From contig CAKJVC010000033.1 in the NCBI GenBank assembly GCA_918026815.1, positions 152,883 through 216,882 on the forward strand: a stretch of 64,000 nt of DNA, written 5' to 3'. The number at the start of each line of letters is the position of its first letter. The stretch's first letter is position 1. The notes under the pieces were generated by a model that saw only the letters and a list, made by a program, of their open reading frames with translations, made no database searches and was not told the origin of the DNA. The position numbers and the translations under genes are program-made. Shown piece by piece: positions 48,476 to 60,300 of this stretch. This stretch comes from Chalara sp. BL73. Taxonomy: Eukaryota; Ascomycota; Leotiomycetes; Helotiales.

Positions 48476-49744
48476 TAAGTCGCCTCGGGCTCAGATTTTT
48501 CATGACAGAATGGTCGGGAAGATATTTGAACGGTAGTTGCGTGTACCGTCACCACCCATAGGCTCGAGAATGCAAAAAACCAAGCTTTGTGTTTATGCGC
48601 TGGGGTCTTTAATGATAACAATGGTTTCAGGAGAGGAAATTTAGGGAGTTTGTAGTAAACAATATCGAAATAGTCCCTACCCCATGATAGGTCATCTAGT
48701 TACGACAGAGCAGATCACAGCCGCGGTGCACACTCTAAATGGTAGGACATCAAGAACGTGACGACTTAATTCAGAATTCCCTTGAAGACCAATAATAGCC
48801 ATTTCGTCTTTGGCTTATCTACTGAACCGAGGCGAGCTCTGGCAGGTGTAGAAGGGAGGACTTTAGAGCGAACTTTTAGCCCTCGATATTTATGGACCAT
48901 CCAAACCGAGTACTAACTATAGCAAAATCCCAATGGACTTTTGAAGAAATGGAGGCTTAAACGAATGCCTCATATTTGCGAACTAGTATCATTGGCAACT
49001 GGCGACGGCGGTTTATAGTTTTTTGGAATATGACGACAATATTAGGACGTAAGTGTGTGTTGTAGGTTAAGAGTCCTGCGCGTCGAGGGATAAGACTATG
49101 TGATTTACATTTACTTGAAAGGAGGCTATATTCCACTTCCAAAAAAAAAAAAGTGCCATAGACTACAGGTCAAACTACCAAGAGACCAGAACCAGCCTTG
49201 AATGACTCATCATCTTGGAAATCAGCCGGTAACCCAAAAGTAGGAAAAATACGTCGCTTAATAAAGGGGTACTTAATATCACGTGCTGTGAAAAGCGCTC
49301 CAATCATGCCACTTCTCAGAACAGATACAGGTTCTTCAAATGACTTCAATCGTAATATAAACCTAGCTGCGTGCGGAAACCTTGTTAGGAGAAACCTAAG
49401 GGTTTTCGCGATACCCCAGTCAGAATGTGAATGAAGTGCATAACGCTAGATAGTTTCACGATGGCCCCGATTCTTATCTGAGCTGTGAGGTGAGCTACCC
49501 TAACTTCGGTTCATATCAGAATATGACCGACCGCGAACTATCTTAGTGCACACTTAGAAATAACTTATAAAGGTATGGCCGTTCGCACTCTTTGGTTTCA
49601 TCTCTATTAGAACATCTATCCCCTCCTTGTTATGTAACTCGAAATCGAGGCGATACTGTTACAACCCAACTGTTAGCCCAGCTCCTCCAACTTAATCCTA
49701 CACAGTCTATACATAGTTCAAGGAGCAATGTTTAAGGAGGCAAC
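48476..49744. other. Intergenic region
   Basis: About 1.27 kb, no recognisable gene. Short frames at 48957-49142 (minus) and 49198-49434 (plus) lack known motifs. An A12 run lies at about 49140-49151. Confidence 0.35.
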
Positions 49745-50501
49745 ATGCCTGCAACCTTCCCTTGAACCTTCCTTAAGGAAGAGGTGGTGTGGCTTGGCGA
49801 ATTTGGCACTATTGAAGAGTACTACGAGCTCACTCAGAACCAGCTTGAATTGAAAACAGCCCTACTGAGAGTCAATATCGACCTGCTAGTCTGCACGCAC
49901 CTCGTCCCGCCTACAAATGAAGGCAAACTCTTAAGTATCTTCATGATGAACATCCTTGAAAAAAACCATCGAGCACCCCCTGACCAATACAAACTCCGCG
50001 AGTTCGACGAGTACAACCAAGCGATCCGCAAACTATGCGAAAATCCAGTAGCCGGGTGGCGGGAGGGCATCAAGCGCATTTAATACCAATGGTTTGTCGA
50101 TCTGAGTTTTTTTCAGGGCCTATATCCAGGTTGTACTGGACGGCTACAAGGTAAAACGCGCTATCTTCCAAACCCACGTCCCTCAACAACAGGAAAATAT
50201 CACGGCCCTCGGATCACTCGAGAGTCCCGGATGGATTGTTCAGGGCACACTCTGGCCCGCTTTTGAGGAGCCAGACCCTCAAGTTAGAATCCAACTTTGG
50301 TTCCGATACGAACAAAAGCGAGAAGGTGCTGTTTGTCCAGCAGAGAGCCTTCAGAATTGGTGGAGTCGGCTGCTCAGTAACGTCAATGCGCTGCTCGCTG
50401 AACTTGAGCAGGAGTATAGCATGACGTTTGGTCGGCAGCCACCTTTTTTTGACTACTCCTCTCCAGCGCCAGCCAAGGGCGTATCATCCGTCGTATCCTA
50501 G
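49745..50501 (+). pseudogene. Small uncharacterised gene with in-frame early stop
   Basis: Two exons can be built: 49745-~50057 and 50117-50501, joined in phase by a ~59-bp intron with a weak donor (GTGGCG), about 230 aa. Exon 1 includes VWLGEFGTIEEYYELTQNQL and HRAPPDQYKLREFDEYNQAI; exon 2 has AYIQVVLDGYKVKRAIFQTH, SPGWIVQGTLWPAFEEPDPQ and ends in AKGVSSVVS. This reads like a soluble fungal protein of no known family. The ATG at 49745 gives MPATFP, then a TGA, after which the same frame goes on (TFLKEEVVWLGEFG). A single-base change from CGA or TGG would explain this. Without it, translation must start at a later non-obvious site. It is either a fresh pseudogene or mis-started. Confidence 0.45.
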
Positions 50502-51170
50502 TCAACATTACCAGAGAAACCATTCGGCGACGAATCTTCAGACACAATATCTGAGAAAGACTAAACCTTTGCCAACGAGCCCAGGATTGGTGCGCTATGA
50601 CGGACAATGTTATGATTTTGATCTGAAACATTCATCTGACTACAGGAGCTGCCATAAGCCTGGCTATGCTACATTGAATTATACCTGTATTTAGTTACTT
50701 TGCCACTTACTTAATACAATATCACTATAAGGATTTGTTGCCTCATTTGAAATACATTTAAGATACACTATATGACGTACAGAATCTGGGAAGCTCAGCT
50801 TTCGCTGGGTGCTGCCGTTGTGTGGATAGGGGTTCTAGAAGGAAACATCTTCTAGAGTTAGACCACCTAGGTGTGACTATTCTCGAAAGGGAGCACCTTT
50901 GTGACTGAATTCTAAGTAAGAAATGATTCCAAGCTAAGTTATCAAGAGCAGATAAAGTCAGAACCTTGCAACATCAAACTTGCTTCAGAATGTTCTGGTG
51001 GTAGGCATTCAACAGAACGCGGTGTGACCGGAACTACTGGTAATTCAAAGCAAGGGGGAAACAGACAGCATGAGGACATTTGAAGATCATCAGCACGGAG
51101 ATCACTTGTGAGAAACGTGAGAATGATATTCAAAATGGGTATATTGCTTGTTATGAAACAAAGGAGTAAC
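50502..51170. other. Convergent intergenic region
   Basis: About 0.67 kb between converging genes. A minus-strand frame at 50942-51181 overlaps the end of the aminopeptidase gene and has no known motif. Nothing else was seen. Confidence 0.4.
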
Positions 51171-52943
51171 CTAGTCCACAAAAATCTTGGCTTCTAGTTC
51201 TGAGAAATGTTCGAAGAATGATTCGAATAATCGAATCTAGGGGCGGTCGTAGATGTCAGCAAATAGAGCGCCGCTAAAAAAATTTCAGCTAATTATATAA
51301 AAGATTACTTACCGCATGCTCAACATCATATGCTCCACCTGTTTCTCGAATACTATGCATGGAGAGCTGCGCATTTCCCACTATATTTGAAGATTTTAGT
51401 AACTATTCCTAAACATATTGAAAAGCCTGCATGATAGCAGCAAATCAAATATTGGAAGTTAATACATACGATCCAAGGTACGCGTCCCAAGAGCCGCTGA
51501 CAACATAGGCCCAATTGTACTTCCGCAAGATGAATCATTTCGGACAACAAAAAGCTGGAGCGGCACGCCAGATGATGTAGTCGAGTCTGCACTAGGCTTC
51601 GCTCTGCGGGCGACCTCTTGAATAAGGACAATACCGGGTGAGTTGGTAGCATATCTCTGATTAGCATTGATCTTGATTACCGTGCCTTTGTTCATTTCCG
51701 GTCTATGATCTGCCTCATACTTGTGTGTGTAGTTAGGATTGACGGAATGTGCCATGTCTGCGGAAATGAGGAATGACCCAGAGAGTGTTTGCTCATAGGC
51801 AGTGGCAATATCGAGCTCTGGCTCGCGAGGAATTTTCTCGAATGACCTCTCAGAACCTGAATCACGGTGAGGTTCATGGTGGGCAGGCAAGACCGAGAGA
51901 CGCCGCACTACTGCTGGGAGGAAGTTCGAGGCTGCCCCTTGTGCACTTGTGCTGCCAATTTCCTCGTGGTCGAAACATGTGATAAGACGAATGGAGGACT
52001 CATTATCAAGCGCTGTTTCTGACTTCACGGATTCGATAAGGCCCTCTACAGCAGTGTACGTCATGCCTAAGTTGTCCAGCCTGGCAGAGTAGAGGAACTC
52101 ATTGTTGATACCTCCAATGCAGCTCTTTTGCACATCATAAAGCACCACCTCGAAGTCAACAACATCTTCAACCTCAACCTCTGCATGCTCTGCTATAATC
52201 TCCACAATGTATGGGTGATGACGGTCCGACAAGACCTTCAGAGGCTGGAAGCTTTTCTCCTCAGCATCATCCTTCTTCTCTTCCTCGATCTTCTCCCCAG
52301 CCCCAGTCCTATTGAGCTCGGCCGCCACAAGACCAGCAATTGGGAAAAGCTCCGTCTCCTTGTTAGGATCAAAATTTGTCTGACGGTTAAGATGTATAGC
52401 CAGCGTCGGAATTCTTAAAATCGGCCGCTCGACCTTGATCAATTTCTGCTGGTAGTTGCCCTTGCCATCCTTCACCATAACTCTTCCTGCGATACTTAGA
52501 TCTCTATCAAACCAAGTATGCCATAGTCCACCTCCATAAGTCTCAACACCGACCTGCAAAAACCCTGACCCAGACTTCTTGCTCACCGGCTTGATCCTCA
52601 GACAACAACTGTCCGTATGGGCGCCGATCATCGCAATTGGGTTCCCTGCCTTCCATTTCTTGCCTATACCGAACGCTACTATGGAACTTCCATTTCTCGT
52701 GAGATAGTACTTTCCACCTGGCTGCAGAGTTGAGGACCAGCTATCTCTTTCTTTGATCTCTTCAAATCCCGCTTTGGCCAGACGCTGAATGGCGGAGTGA
52801 ACAGCATGATATGCTAAAATATAGTCAGCCGATTGGCCATTAAGCAGAAGCATTGGAATTTAGGTACGGGTCGGAGAATCATTCACAAAATCGATAAAGT
52901 CGTGTGCCTTTGCAGCCGCCGAGGACACATCTTTGGATGTCAT
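51171..52943 (-). CDS. Aspartyl aminopeptidase, M18 family
   Basis: Exons 52943-52868, 52813-51470, 51380-51313 and 51236-51171 give 517 aa. M18 enzymes are cytosolic/vacuolar zinc peptidases that remove N-terminal Asp/Glu. The start MTSKDVSSAAAKAHDFIDF and the SPTPYHAV join across a 54-bp intron match the family. Metal-ligand motifs are MIGAHTDSCCLRIKP, SARLDNLG, CFDHEEIGSTSAQG, ISADMAHSVNPNYTHKY and, in exon 3, AQLSMHSIRETGGAYDVEHA; GLWHTWFDRDLSIAGRV is also typical. The last exon (IRLFESFFEHFSELEAKIFV) is reached only by using the second AG of a 76-bp intron; the first AG (51274) would give a short RRSIC-stop tail. An acidic EKIEEEKKDDAEEK insert lies near residue 225. Divergent from CTR9. 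Yeast Ape4-like; firm call. Confidence 0.94.
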
Positions 52944-53636
52944 TTTGAGCTCTTTTTTGGTGGTAGTACAGGATCTGACAACTGAACTTGAAAAAGCTCT
53001 GCTACTGATTTGCAATAGAAGAGACGATCTTGTAAACATGGAAATGTGCTGTTCTTACCAACCGTATGGGCTTCTGACCACCCACGATGGGAACTGATCA
53101 AATCGTTGCTCCACTATCCCACGTTCGGCCAAGAGAACCAAAACACCATGGAGAAGTTAAACCACGAATAACTAATATCAATGAAACCGATATTTTTTTT
53201 TTATTAAAAAAAAAAGCTCATTATACTTCTCTGTATGACTGACTAGATTTGAGGACGAGGCCATGGAATATATATACGTTTAATATTATTTTGTGTAACT
53301 CCCTTTGTGAAAACGGGACGAATCGTTGCCAAGCCCCAGGCCAAGTCGCAGCCTCACCTGTCCCTTCAAAACCTGAGGTACAAATAAATATCGACGCAGC
53401 CTTGTCTTAATAACCACATACAATTCAAGGTTCCATATTCACGTCCAACTCAAAATCCTTGGGACTCGACCCCTCCACAGAGCTGTATCACATCACTGCC
53501 AATGCTTAGATACTCATAGAGCTTCGCAAGTTCCTGCGCATCGACGCGGCGACAATTCGACATCAAAGCTATCCTCTGAGATCTAAGTCCATCAAAAAAC
53601 AACTATCTCAACCTCAATATCTAATCAGCAGCAATC
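52944..53636. promoter_or_regulatory. Divergent promoter region of aminopeptidase and CTR9
   Basis: Nearly 0.7 kb between two divergent start codons. It includes a T/A homopolymer block (T10 near 53192 followed by A10 near 53206), a nucleosome-excluding type of sequence common in fungal promoters. No TATA or regulator site is assigned. Confidence 0.45.
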
Positions 53637-56600
53637 ATGAACGGTCACTCTCACGGAACAAACGGCGATGGCGCAATACTATCTCCCGGCGCCAGGCCAA
53701 CAAGCAAGCGTTTCTCTGATATTCCCTCTGCGATCGATATTCCTGTTCAAGGAGAAGATGAAGATCAAGCGGTCGAAATTGATCTGGAAGAGCTTATGGA
53801 TGACCCCAGCGAACTCTGTACGCTACTAGAGAATGAGGGCGCTGCCCGTACATATTGGATGACGGTGGCACTTGCTTACGCGAAACAAAAGAAAGTTGAT
53901 CGTGCGATTGAAGTTTTGTTGAAGGGAAGCCAGGCTATGCGAGGAGGCCAGAAGGAGAGATTGAGCATATTAAGCTGCTTGTGCTGGATGTATCTTTGGA
54001 AGAGCAGGGAATCGCCACGTCTCCCGTCTGAAGAAGGACCTCTTTCAGAAGCGAAGACCAAGGAATATTGGCTACAGCTATCTACCTCAACACTGAACGA
54101 GGCTTTGCGAATCAATCCATCATTTCCGCCACTATATCTGGCTCGAGGTGTTCTATTGCTTCTCAAGGCTTCTTTGCAGCCACCTTCGAAATCTGCCGCA
54201 CCGGGCGCCATCGATCATGAAAAGGCAGAACAGTTACGTGCATCATTAAAATCCTTCGAGGACGCGGTCCGAGTATCGGGAGGGAGGAATATGATGGCGG
54301 TGCTTGGGAGAGCGAGAGCGCTATTTTCTCTCGGAAAATATGCCGAGGCTTTGGATGGTTACCAAGAAGCTTTGCACAAGATGCCCGATCTGATAGATCC
54401 TGATCCACGGATAGGAATTGGATGTTGTTTCTGGCAACTTGGCTTCAAAGAGGACGCGAAAACCGCTTGGGAGCGTGCCCTAGAGATCAATCCTGACTCT
54501 AAGATTGCAAATATGCTTCTGGGGCTTTTCTATTTAGATTCGAGTTCGCATGTTTCCCTCAATGGTCCTGAGTTCATGCAACTGTACAGAACAGCTCTGA
54601 CAACATACACCCAGAAGGCTTTCAAGGAGGATAAGGAATTCCCTCTCACGTGTGCTACCTTTGCGGGGTACTACCTCTCACGAAAACAGTGGAAATTCGT
54701 CGAGAGTCTCTCACACAAAGCGATTCAATACACGGACGTGAATGCAATTGCAAGTGATGGATGGTATCTTCTCGCTCGGAAAGAGCACTACAACGATAAT
54801 TACAATCTTGCAAAGGATTATTACGGACGTGCTGATGAGGCTCGCGGAGGCATTGACAAAGGATTTTTGCCGGCAAAATTTGGGGCTGCGCAACTGGCCG
54901 TGCTGAACAATGACCATGGAGAGGCGAAGCTGAGACTCGAGAAGATCATCCAACAGTCGAAAAATATTGAGGCTATGACATTACTTGGTACAATATATGC
55001 GGAGGAAGTTTTCGCAAGTCAGCAGAGTGGTCTCAAGGAGGATAAATCTACCGAGTTCAAGAAAGCGGTGGGTTTCCTTGAGACTGTAAGAAATGCGTGG
55101 AAGGACCCAAAGAAAAACCTTATCCCTGACGCATCGGTACTGCTGAATCTTGCTCGCCTCTACGAAAACGACCAGCCAGAGAAGAGTCTCCTTTGTTTGC
55201 AGCAGGTCGAGCAGATGGAGTTCGATCAGATCCCTGAAAGTGACCGCCCAAAAGATGCGGACGAAGAAATTGCGCTTAAGGATTCGATTCGAGAAGGACT
55301 TCCACCCCAACTTCTTAACAACATGGGTTGTTTCTATTACCAAGCCGAGAAATTTGATCAGGCCACCATCATGTTTCAATCTGCCCTGAATGCCTGCATC
55401 AAGTTTGACAAAGAAGAAGACGTCGATGGCGATGCATTAGTCACTACAATTAGTTTTAACCTTGGTCGATCTTATGAAGCAAGTGGCAAGTTACATGAGG
55501 CCAAGAAAATGTATGAAGGTCTATTAGGTCGACATGACGAATATACTGATGCCAGAACACGGCTGGCGTACATCGCCTTCCATCAGAATGCTTCGGATGA
55601 GAGCTCGAAAGCTCTCGCGTCACTTTATACACAAGCCTCTGATGATCTGGAAGTACGAGCTCTTTATGGATGGTACTTAGGAAAAGTTCACGGAAGGAAG
55701 CGCACTGGAAATATTGCCGAAGATCCTGAAATGCGACACTACAAACACACTCTCCAACGTTATGAGAAGCACGATCGGTATGCCTTGATTGGCATGGGCA
55801 ACTTGTATCTCATGACTGCCCGTGAAATGCGCAGGGAGACGGACCAGGAGAAGCAGAAACGGAGCGCTATGTATATCAAAGCAGTTGAGTTTTTTGACAA
55901 AGCTTTGCAGCTTGATCCGAAGAATGCATACGCTGCTCAAGGTATTGCTATTGCGCTTGTAGAGGACAAGAAGGATTATAAGACTGCGTTGGCAATTTTT
56001 GTCAAAGTTCGAGATACTGTCAAAGACCCTAGCGTCAATGTCAATCTTGGTCACATTTTTGCGGAACTGCGGCAGTACACGAAAGCCATCGAACATTACG
56101 AAGCGGCATTGGCGAAGGATAGGTCAAAGGATGCACAGATTGTGATTATGGCTTGTCTTGGACGAACATGGTTAGCTAGGGGTAAAGTTGAGAAAAGCTT
56201 CCAGGCTTTTAAGAATTGCCTCGATTATTCTCAGAAGGTATGCTTCAGCAACTCTAGCTATAATTCAACACTAACAGATGTAGGCCCTGAATCTTGCCCC
56301 CGACCAGATACATTTCAAGTTCAATGTTGCTTTCGTGCAGATTCAGTTAGCAACTACTATTCTTGGAATGACTGAATCGCTACGCACCGTGACGGAAGTT
56401 GAGGCTGCAGCAGCAGGATTGACAGAGGCTATAGAAGCTCTTGAAGCAATTGCTGCGCACCCGCAAACGCCGTACCCCAAACACGATATAGAACAGCGAG
56501 CGCTTATGGCTCGCAATACCATGCGCAAACAGCTCGAGAATGCTCTTGCAGCGCAAAAGGATTACGAGGAAAGGAATGCTGAGAAACTGCAAGCCGCAAA

Positions 56601-57321
56601 GACCCAGAGAGAGGCCGAGCTCAAGAGACGTGAAGACGCAAAGAAACAGGCCGAGGAGGCTGAACGACAGAGGAAGCAGAAAATTGCTGACGAGCGACAG
56701 AAGATCGCAGAGCGAGACCGCGAGCTTGCTGAAGCCAGAGCCGAGGAGACAAGAGTAAGAGAGGCAGCAGAAATGACCACAGATGAAGAGACAGGTGAAA
56801 AAGTCAAACGAAAGAAGAAACCGCGTGCTGTAGGAGGAAAGCGGAAGAAGAAGAATGAGGACGGCGTTACAGATGATGAAGGAAGTGGTGCTGAGCCTAG
56901 AAGAAAGAGCCGCAAGTCTAGAGCCAGTACTGGCGACAGTGATGACGAACGGCCAAAAAAGAAGAAGAAACTCACGCGAAAGGCAGACCAGGGTAAATAC
57001 AAGAGCAGTGAAATCGTGGTTGAGGATGACAGTGACGATGATACTGGCGCCGCTGCGGCGGCACGAGAGATGAATGCGGATCGCGATGAGGACGAACCTT
57101 CAGCGATGGATGTTGATGGCGGTAGCGACGAAGAGGTGGCTACCGTCCCTATCAAGCGCAAGAGCCGACGAGCACGTATCTCGGACGACGAGGACGAGGA
57201 CGAGGACGAGGATGAGGATGAAGCGGCGCAACCTCTCCAGGATGATTCTGTGTCCGTGGAGAATGGTGATGCTGCTGATACCCCCATGGCTGATACACCA
57301 GCAGACTCCGACGACGAATAA
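53637..57321 (+). CDS. CTR9: Paf1 complex subunit CTR9 (TPR protein)
   Basis: Exons 53637-56237 and 56284-57321 (46-bp intron, GTATGC...GTAG) give 1212 aa. Ctr9 is the TPR scaffold of the Paf1 complex for RNA polymerase II elongation and histone modification. The start region has VEIDLEELMDDPSELCTLLE. Many TPR units follow: LARGVLLLLKASLQ, MMAVLGRARALFSLGKYAEA, RALEINPDSKIANMLLGLFY, LLNNMGCFYYQAEKFDQATI, NPRKNLIPDASVLLNLARLYE-like (PDASVLLNLARLYE), and FDKALQLDPKNAYAAQGIAI. After the intron comes LAPDQIHFKFNVAFVQIQLA, the conserved family block, then a charged coiled coil (~920-1000) and a Lys/Asp/Glu-rich nuclear tail with (DE)n runs. The junction K|ALNLAPD is in phase. Firm call. Confidence 0.97.
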
Positions 57322-60300
57322 GCCTCTGGAACGCTTCACGATGCGAGGTATCACGGAGTCTTCCCGCAGAGTAGGAGCTTTCGCACGTATGTCACGTAAC
57401 CCCCACAGGTTTCACGACAAATTTGGTGGGATATAATCGGTTACCCAAACCATCGGGACACGGCTGAAGGGATATCCGACCGCTTGCTCTTTACTTTTTG
57501 ATGTTCCCGCACGCTAATCAGCATTTGCGGCACAGGAGGCGGCGGTGGGATCAATCATCAATCAAAACTTTGTGTTTGTATACTTTTGTACATTATCTGG
57601 GCGGAATTGGCAAAGGAAGAAAAGAATGCATAAGCGAGACCATATGTGCATTATCATGAGCTAGATAATGCAAATAACAATTCCACACCTTTTTGGAGGC
57701 GTTTAAGAAGGCGGCATGCATGAAGGTTTTGGGCAAATATTGTGATACCGTGGCACTATTCAAACTTTAGGTTCCTGCATCAAAACTGCCTTTTTTTTGT
57801 TATGCTGCACCATCGAAACTTTGTTTCCTCCATCCCATTACCACAATCACCACCGCCTCCTCCTCCTCCTCCTCCTCCAGTTTTCTGGGAAAACATCGGG
57901 TGACGCCCCTCACGTTCTTGCCAGCACAGAAACCATCGTGTAGGTATATTTGCGGCACCCTGCCCCGGGAAGTTACGGTGGGAGGTGTTGCTTCCAACAC
58001 ATGGCCGTGCACCCGCACGCCACCCCCCTGTTTTCTTATTTTTTTTTTCTTTTTGCTTTTCCCCTTCTTCTTCTTCTTCTTCTTCTTCTCCCCAACCCGG
58101 TTCCTATATACCCCCCCGGTACGTGCTACGAGAATTCACAAACGCGAAGAAGGAAACAAAAAACCATAAAAGAAAACCATAAAAGTGTAAATCGTTTCCA
58201 GCCTCCCCGGAAAGTCACATTCCTGCACATCATCACCCTTTTCGAACATAGAGTTTTTTAGGGGGGGGGGGTTCTTTTTCCTCTTGTGATATACTATACG
58301 TATGTGTTTTATATGGCTACGTGTTCATATGCTACGTATATGAGGGGGGAAAAAGGAAATACGAAGGTTTTTTTGGTTTTTTTTTCCCCTTTCCGCATAC
58401 CTGGATACGAGCCAATGCTTCGCTTACCGTGTACGGCCCAGTAGGATGAGGGAATGTGGGTGGGACCCACGCGGCTGCGGCTCTTTGTTGGGGCTCCTGA
58501 CTAGGGCAAGCCACTCACCTCACTGGTTTTTCCTTCATTTCCTGTACCTGCATTTCAATATTGGGGGGAAAGGGGAAGGGATCCACTATATATTGTTTCT
58601 TTACTTCAGGCACGGTATGTATCATGATCTTCCTCGGATCTCTAGGGTCCCTTTTCCTTTCTGTTCTCTTCTTTTCTGTTTGATATAGATTGAGTGATTG
58701 CGGTTCTTGATGACGCGCGTGGGATGGTCCGCCCCCAAAAAAAGGAAGAGAAAAAAGGGGGCCTCCCAAATAAGAAATTTCATATGTACGCCTTCGGGTT
58801 ACGCAATCTCTCATATTTGAACCCAGCGATCTGGGACGATCTGGTGTTCTAGATCAGATGCATTGGAATAGAATTGCTTTCCTTCCCCCTATTTCTTTCA
58901 TGATTTTGGTCGCCGAGTTTTATTTGTTGGTGCGTTGACTGCTCTGTGCTTTTGTTTGATTGAAGGCGTGGAGGGGGGTGGATGTGGATATGGATGCAAG
59001 CCATTATTTTCTACCGTTTTGGGGAGGCTTCTTGGGAGATGATGAGGCTTAGGTAGTCGGATATTTTAGTGAATGGCTACGTTAGTTTTGGATAGCTGAT
59101 TGTTAGTGATGGTTAGTTCTTGGGAATTGGTGGTGACGTGTATGCTGGGCCTACGGTTCGACGGCGTATATAAGACAGCGACGGCGTGGTTCTTAGTCAA
59201 GATTCGCTTGATTTGAGGGTTTGGCGGGTGGAGTCTGCCGATCGTCTGGGAACTGGTTATTAGATGAGATGAACCAAATGAATTTGCCTGAGATGACGAT
59301 CACAGCTTAGAATGTATGTTCTCAGAGGTTGTAAATGAAAGGTGGGTGGTAGTGGATATCTCGGTCGTATCGAAGGTCCATCAAAAACTAGTAGGAGAAT
59401 GGAGGTTTGAAGATGGCGGGTTGGTGAGGCTGATGAGAAAGGTATACTAAGACTCCAGGGAAAGGGGAAGTATGCTGATAGCGTAATACAGAAACTTGAT
59501 ATCGGCAGTTGTATTGGATCCTTGATCTAAATATACGATCTATTAGTATATTGGTGTGTAAGATCTGACAAAGTTGCGTTGTAGCTACAACTGAGGAGAT
59601 TTCTCACATAAGACAGGACTTGTCATCCTGCGTAACCCGTCCTGAATCGCGTGAGACATGTTTGTTGTAAGTTGTTAGCACTGGTAGCAAGAGTGATATC
59701 TTGCTTGAGAGAAGCGGGTCAAGCTATGTTATCGGCTCAGTATTAAGACTTGTATTGTGGGTGTTATTGTGATGGGCACAAGTCGGAGATGGTTGCAAAA
59801 AAGCTCACCGCACTCAGGCCGCACCATCGCACCCAGGCGCTTTCGTGAATGCGAATATCTACTGTATCGGCATCAAACCGCTTCGTTTGCTTGCTGTGCT
59901 AGAAATGCCGTGCCCTCAAGTCATACGATTCTGCCGAATAAAGTTCAACAGTCGGCTCGAAATCACCTGACAAGAACAGAACCCAAACGTACCAAAGAGT
60001 GGTAGACCCTGGTGCATGGATAATTCGTTCCGGAGCCCGAGCAATGCCAATTGCGGTAATTGTGTGCCGTGCTCTGCTGTCACCGACGATCTTTATTCGT
60101 GAGACATTCTTCACACGGACGTCCATGGCCGTGCGTTTCACCAGAAAATGCAACGGCGCGAAAACGCTCAAGCAAAAGAAAGAAAAAAGTTCCGATGGGT
60201 GGAACATTTTTATTCTCCTTTCTAGATCATCTGGATCCAGCAATTTCAAATCATGGAGATCGATTTAAAAGACCGCAAGAGGGATTTTACTTATAAATAC

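Noticed and set aside
56562..57287. Long Ser-rich open frame on the minus strand opposite CTR9
   Set aside because: It is the antisense shadow of the Lys/Asp/Glu-rich CTR9 tail; such codon bias keeps the opposite strand open.
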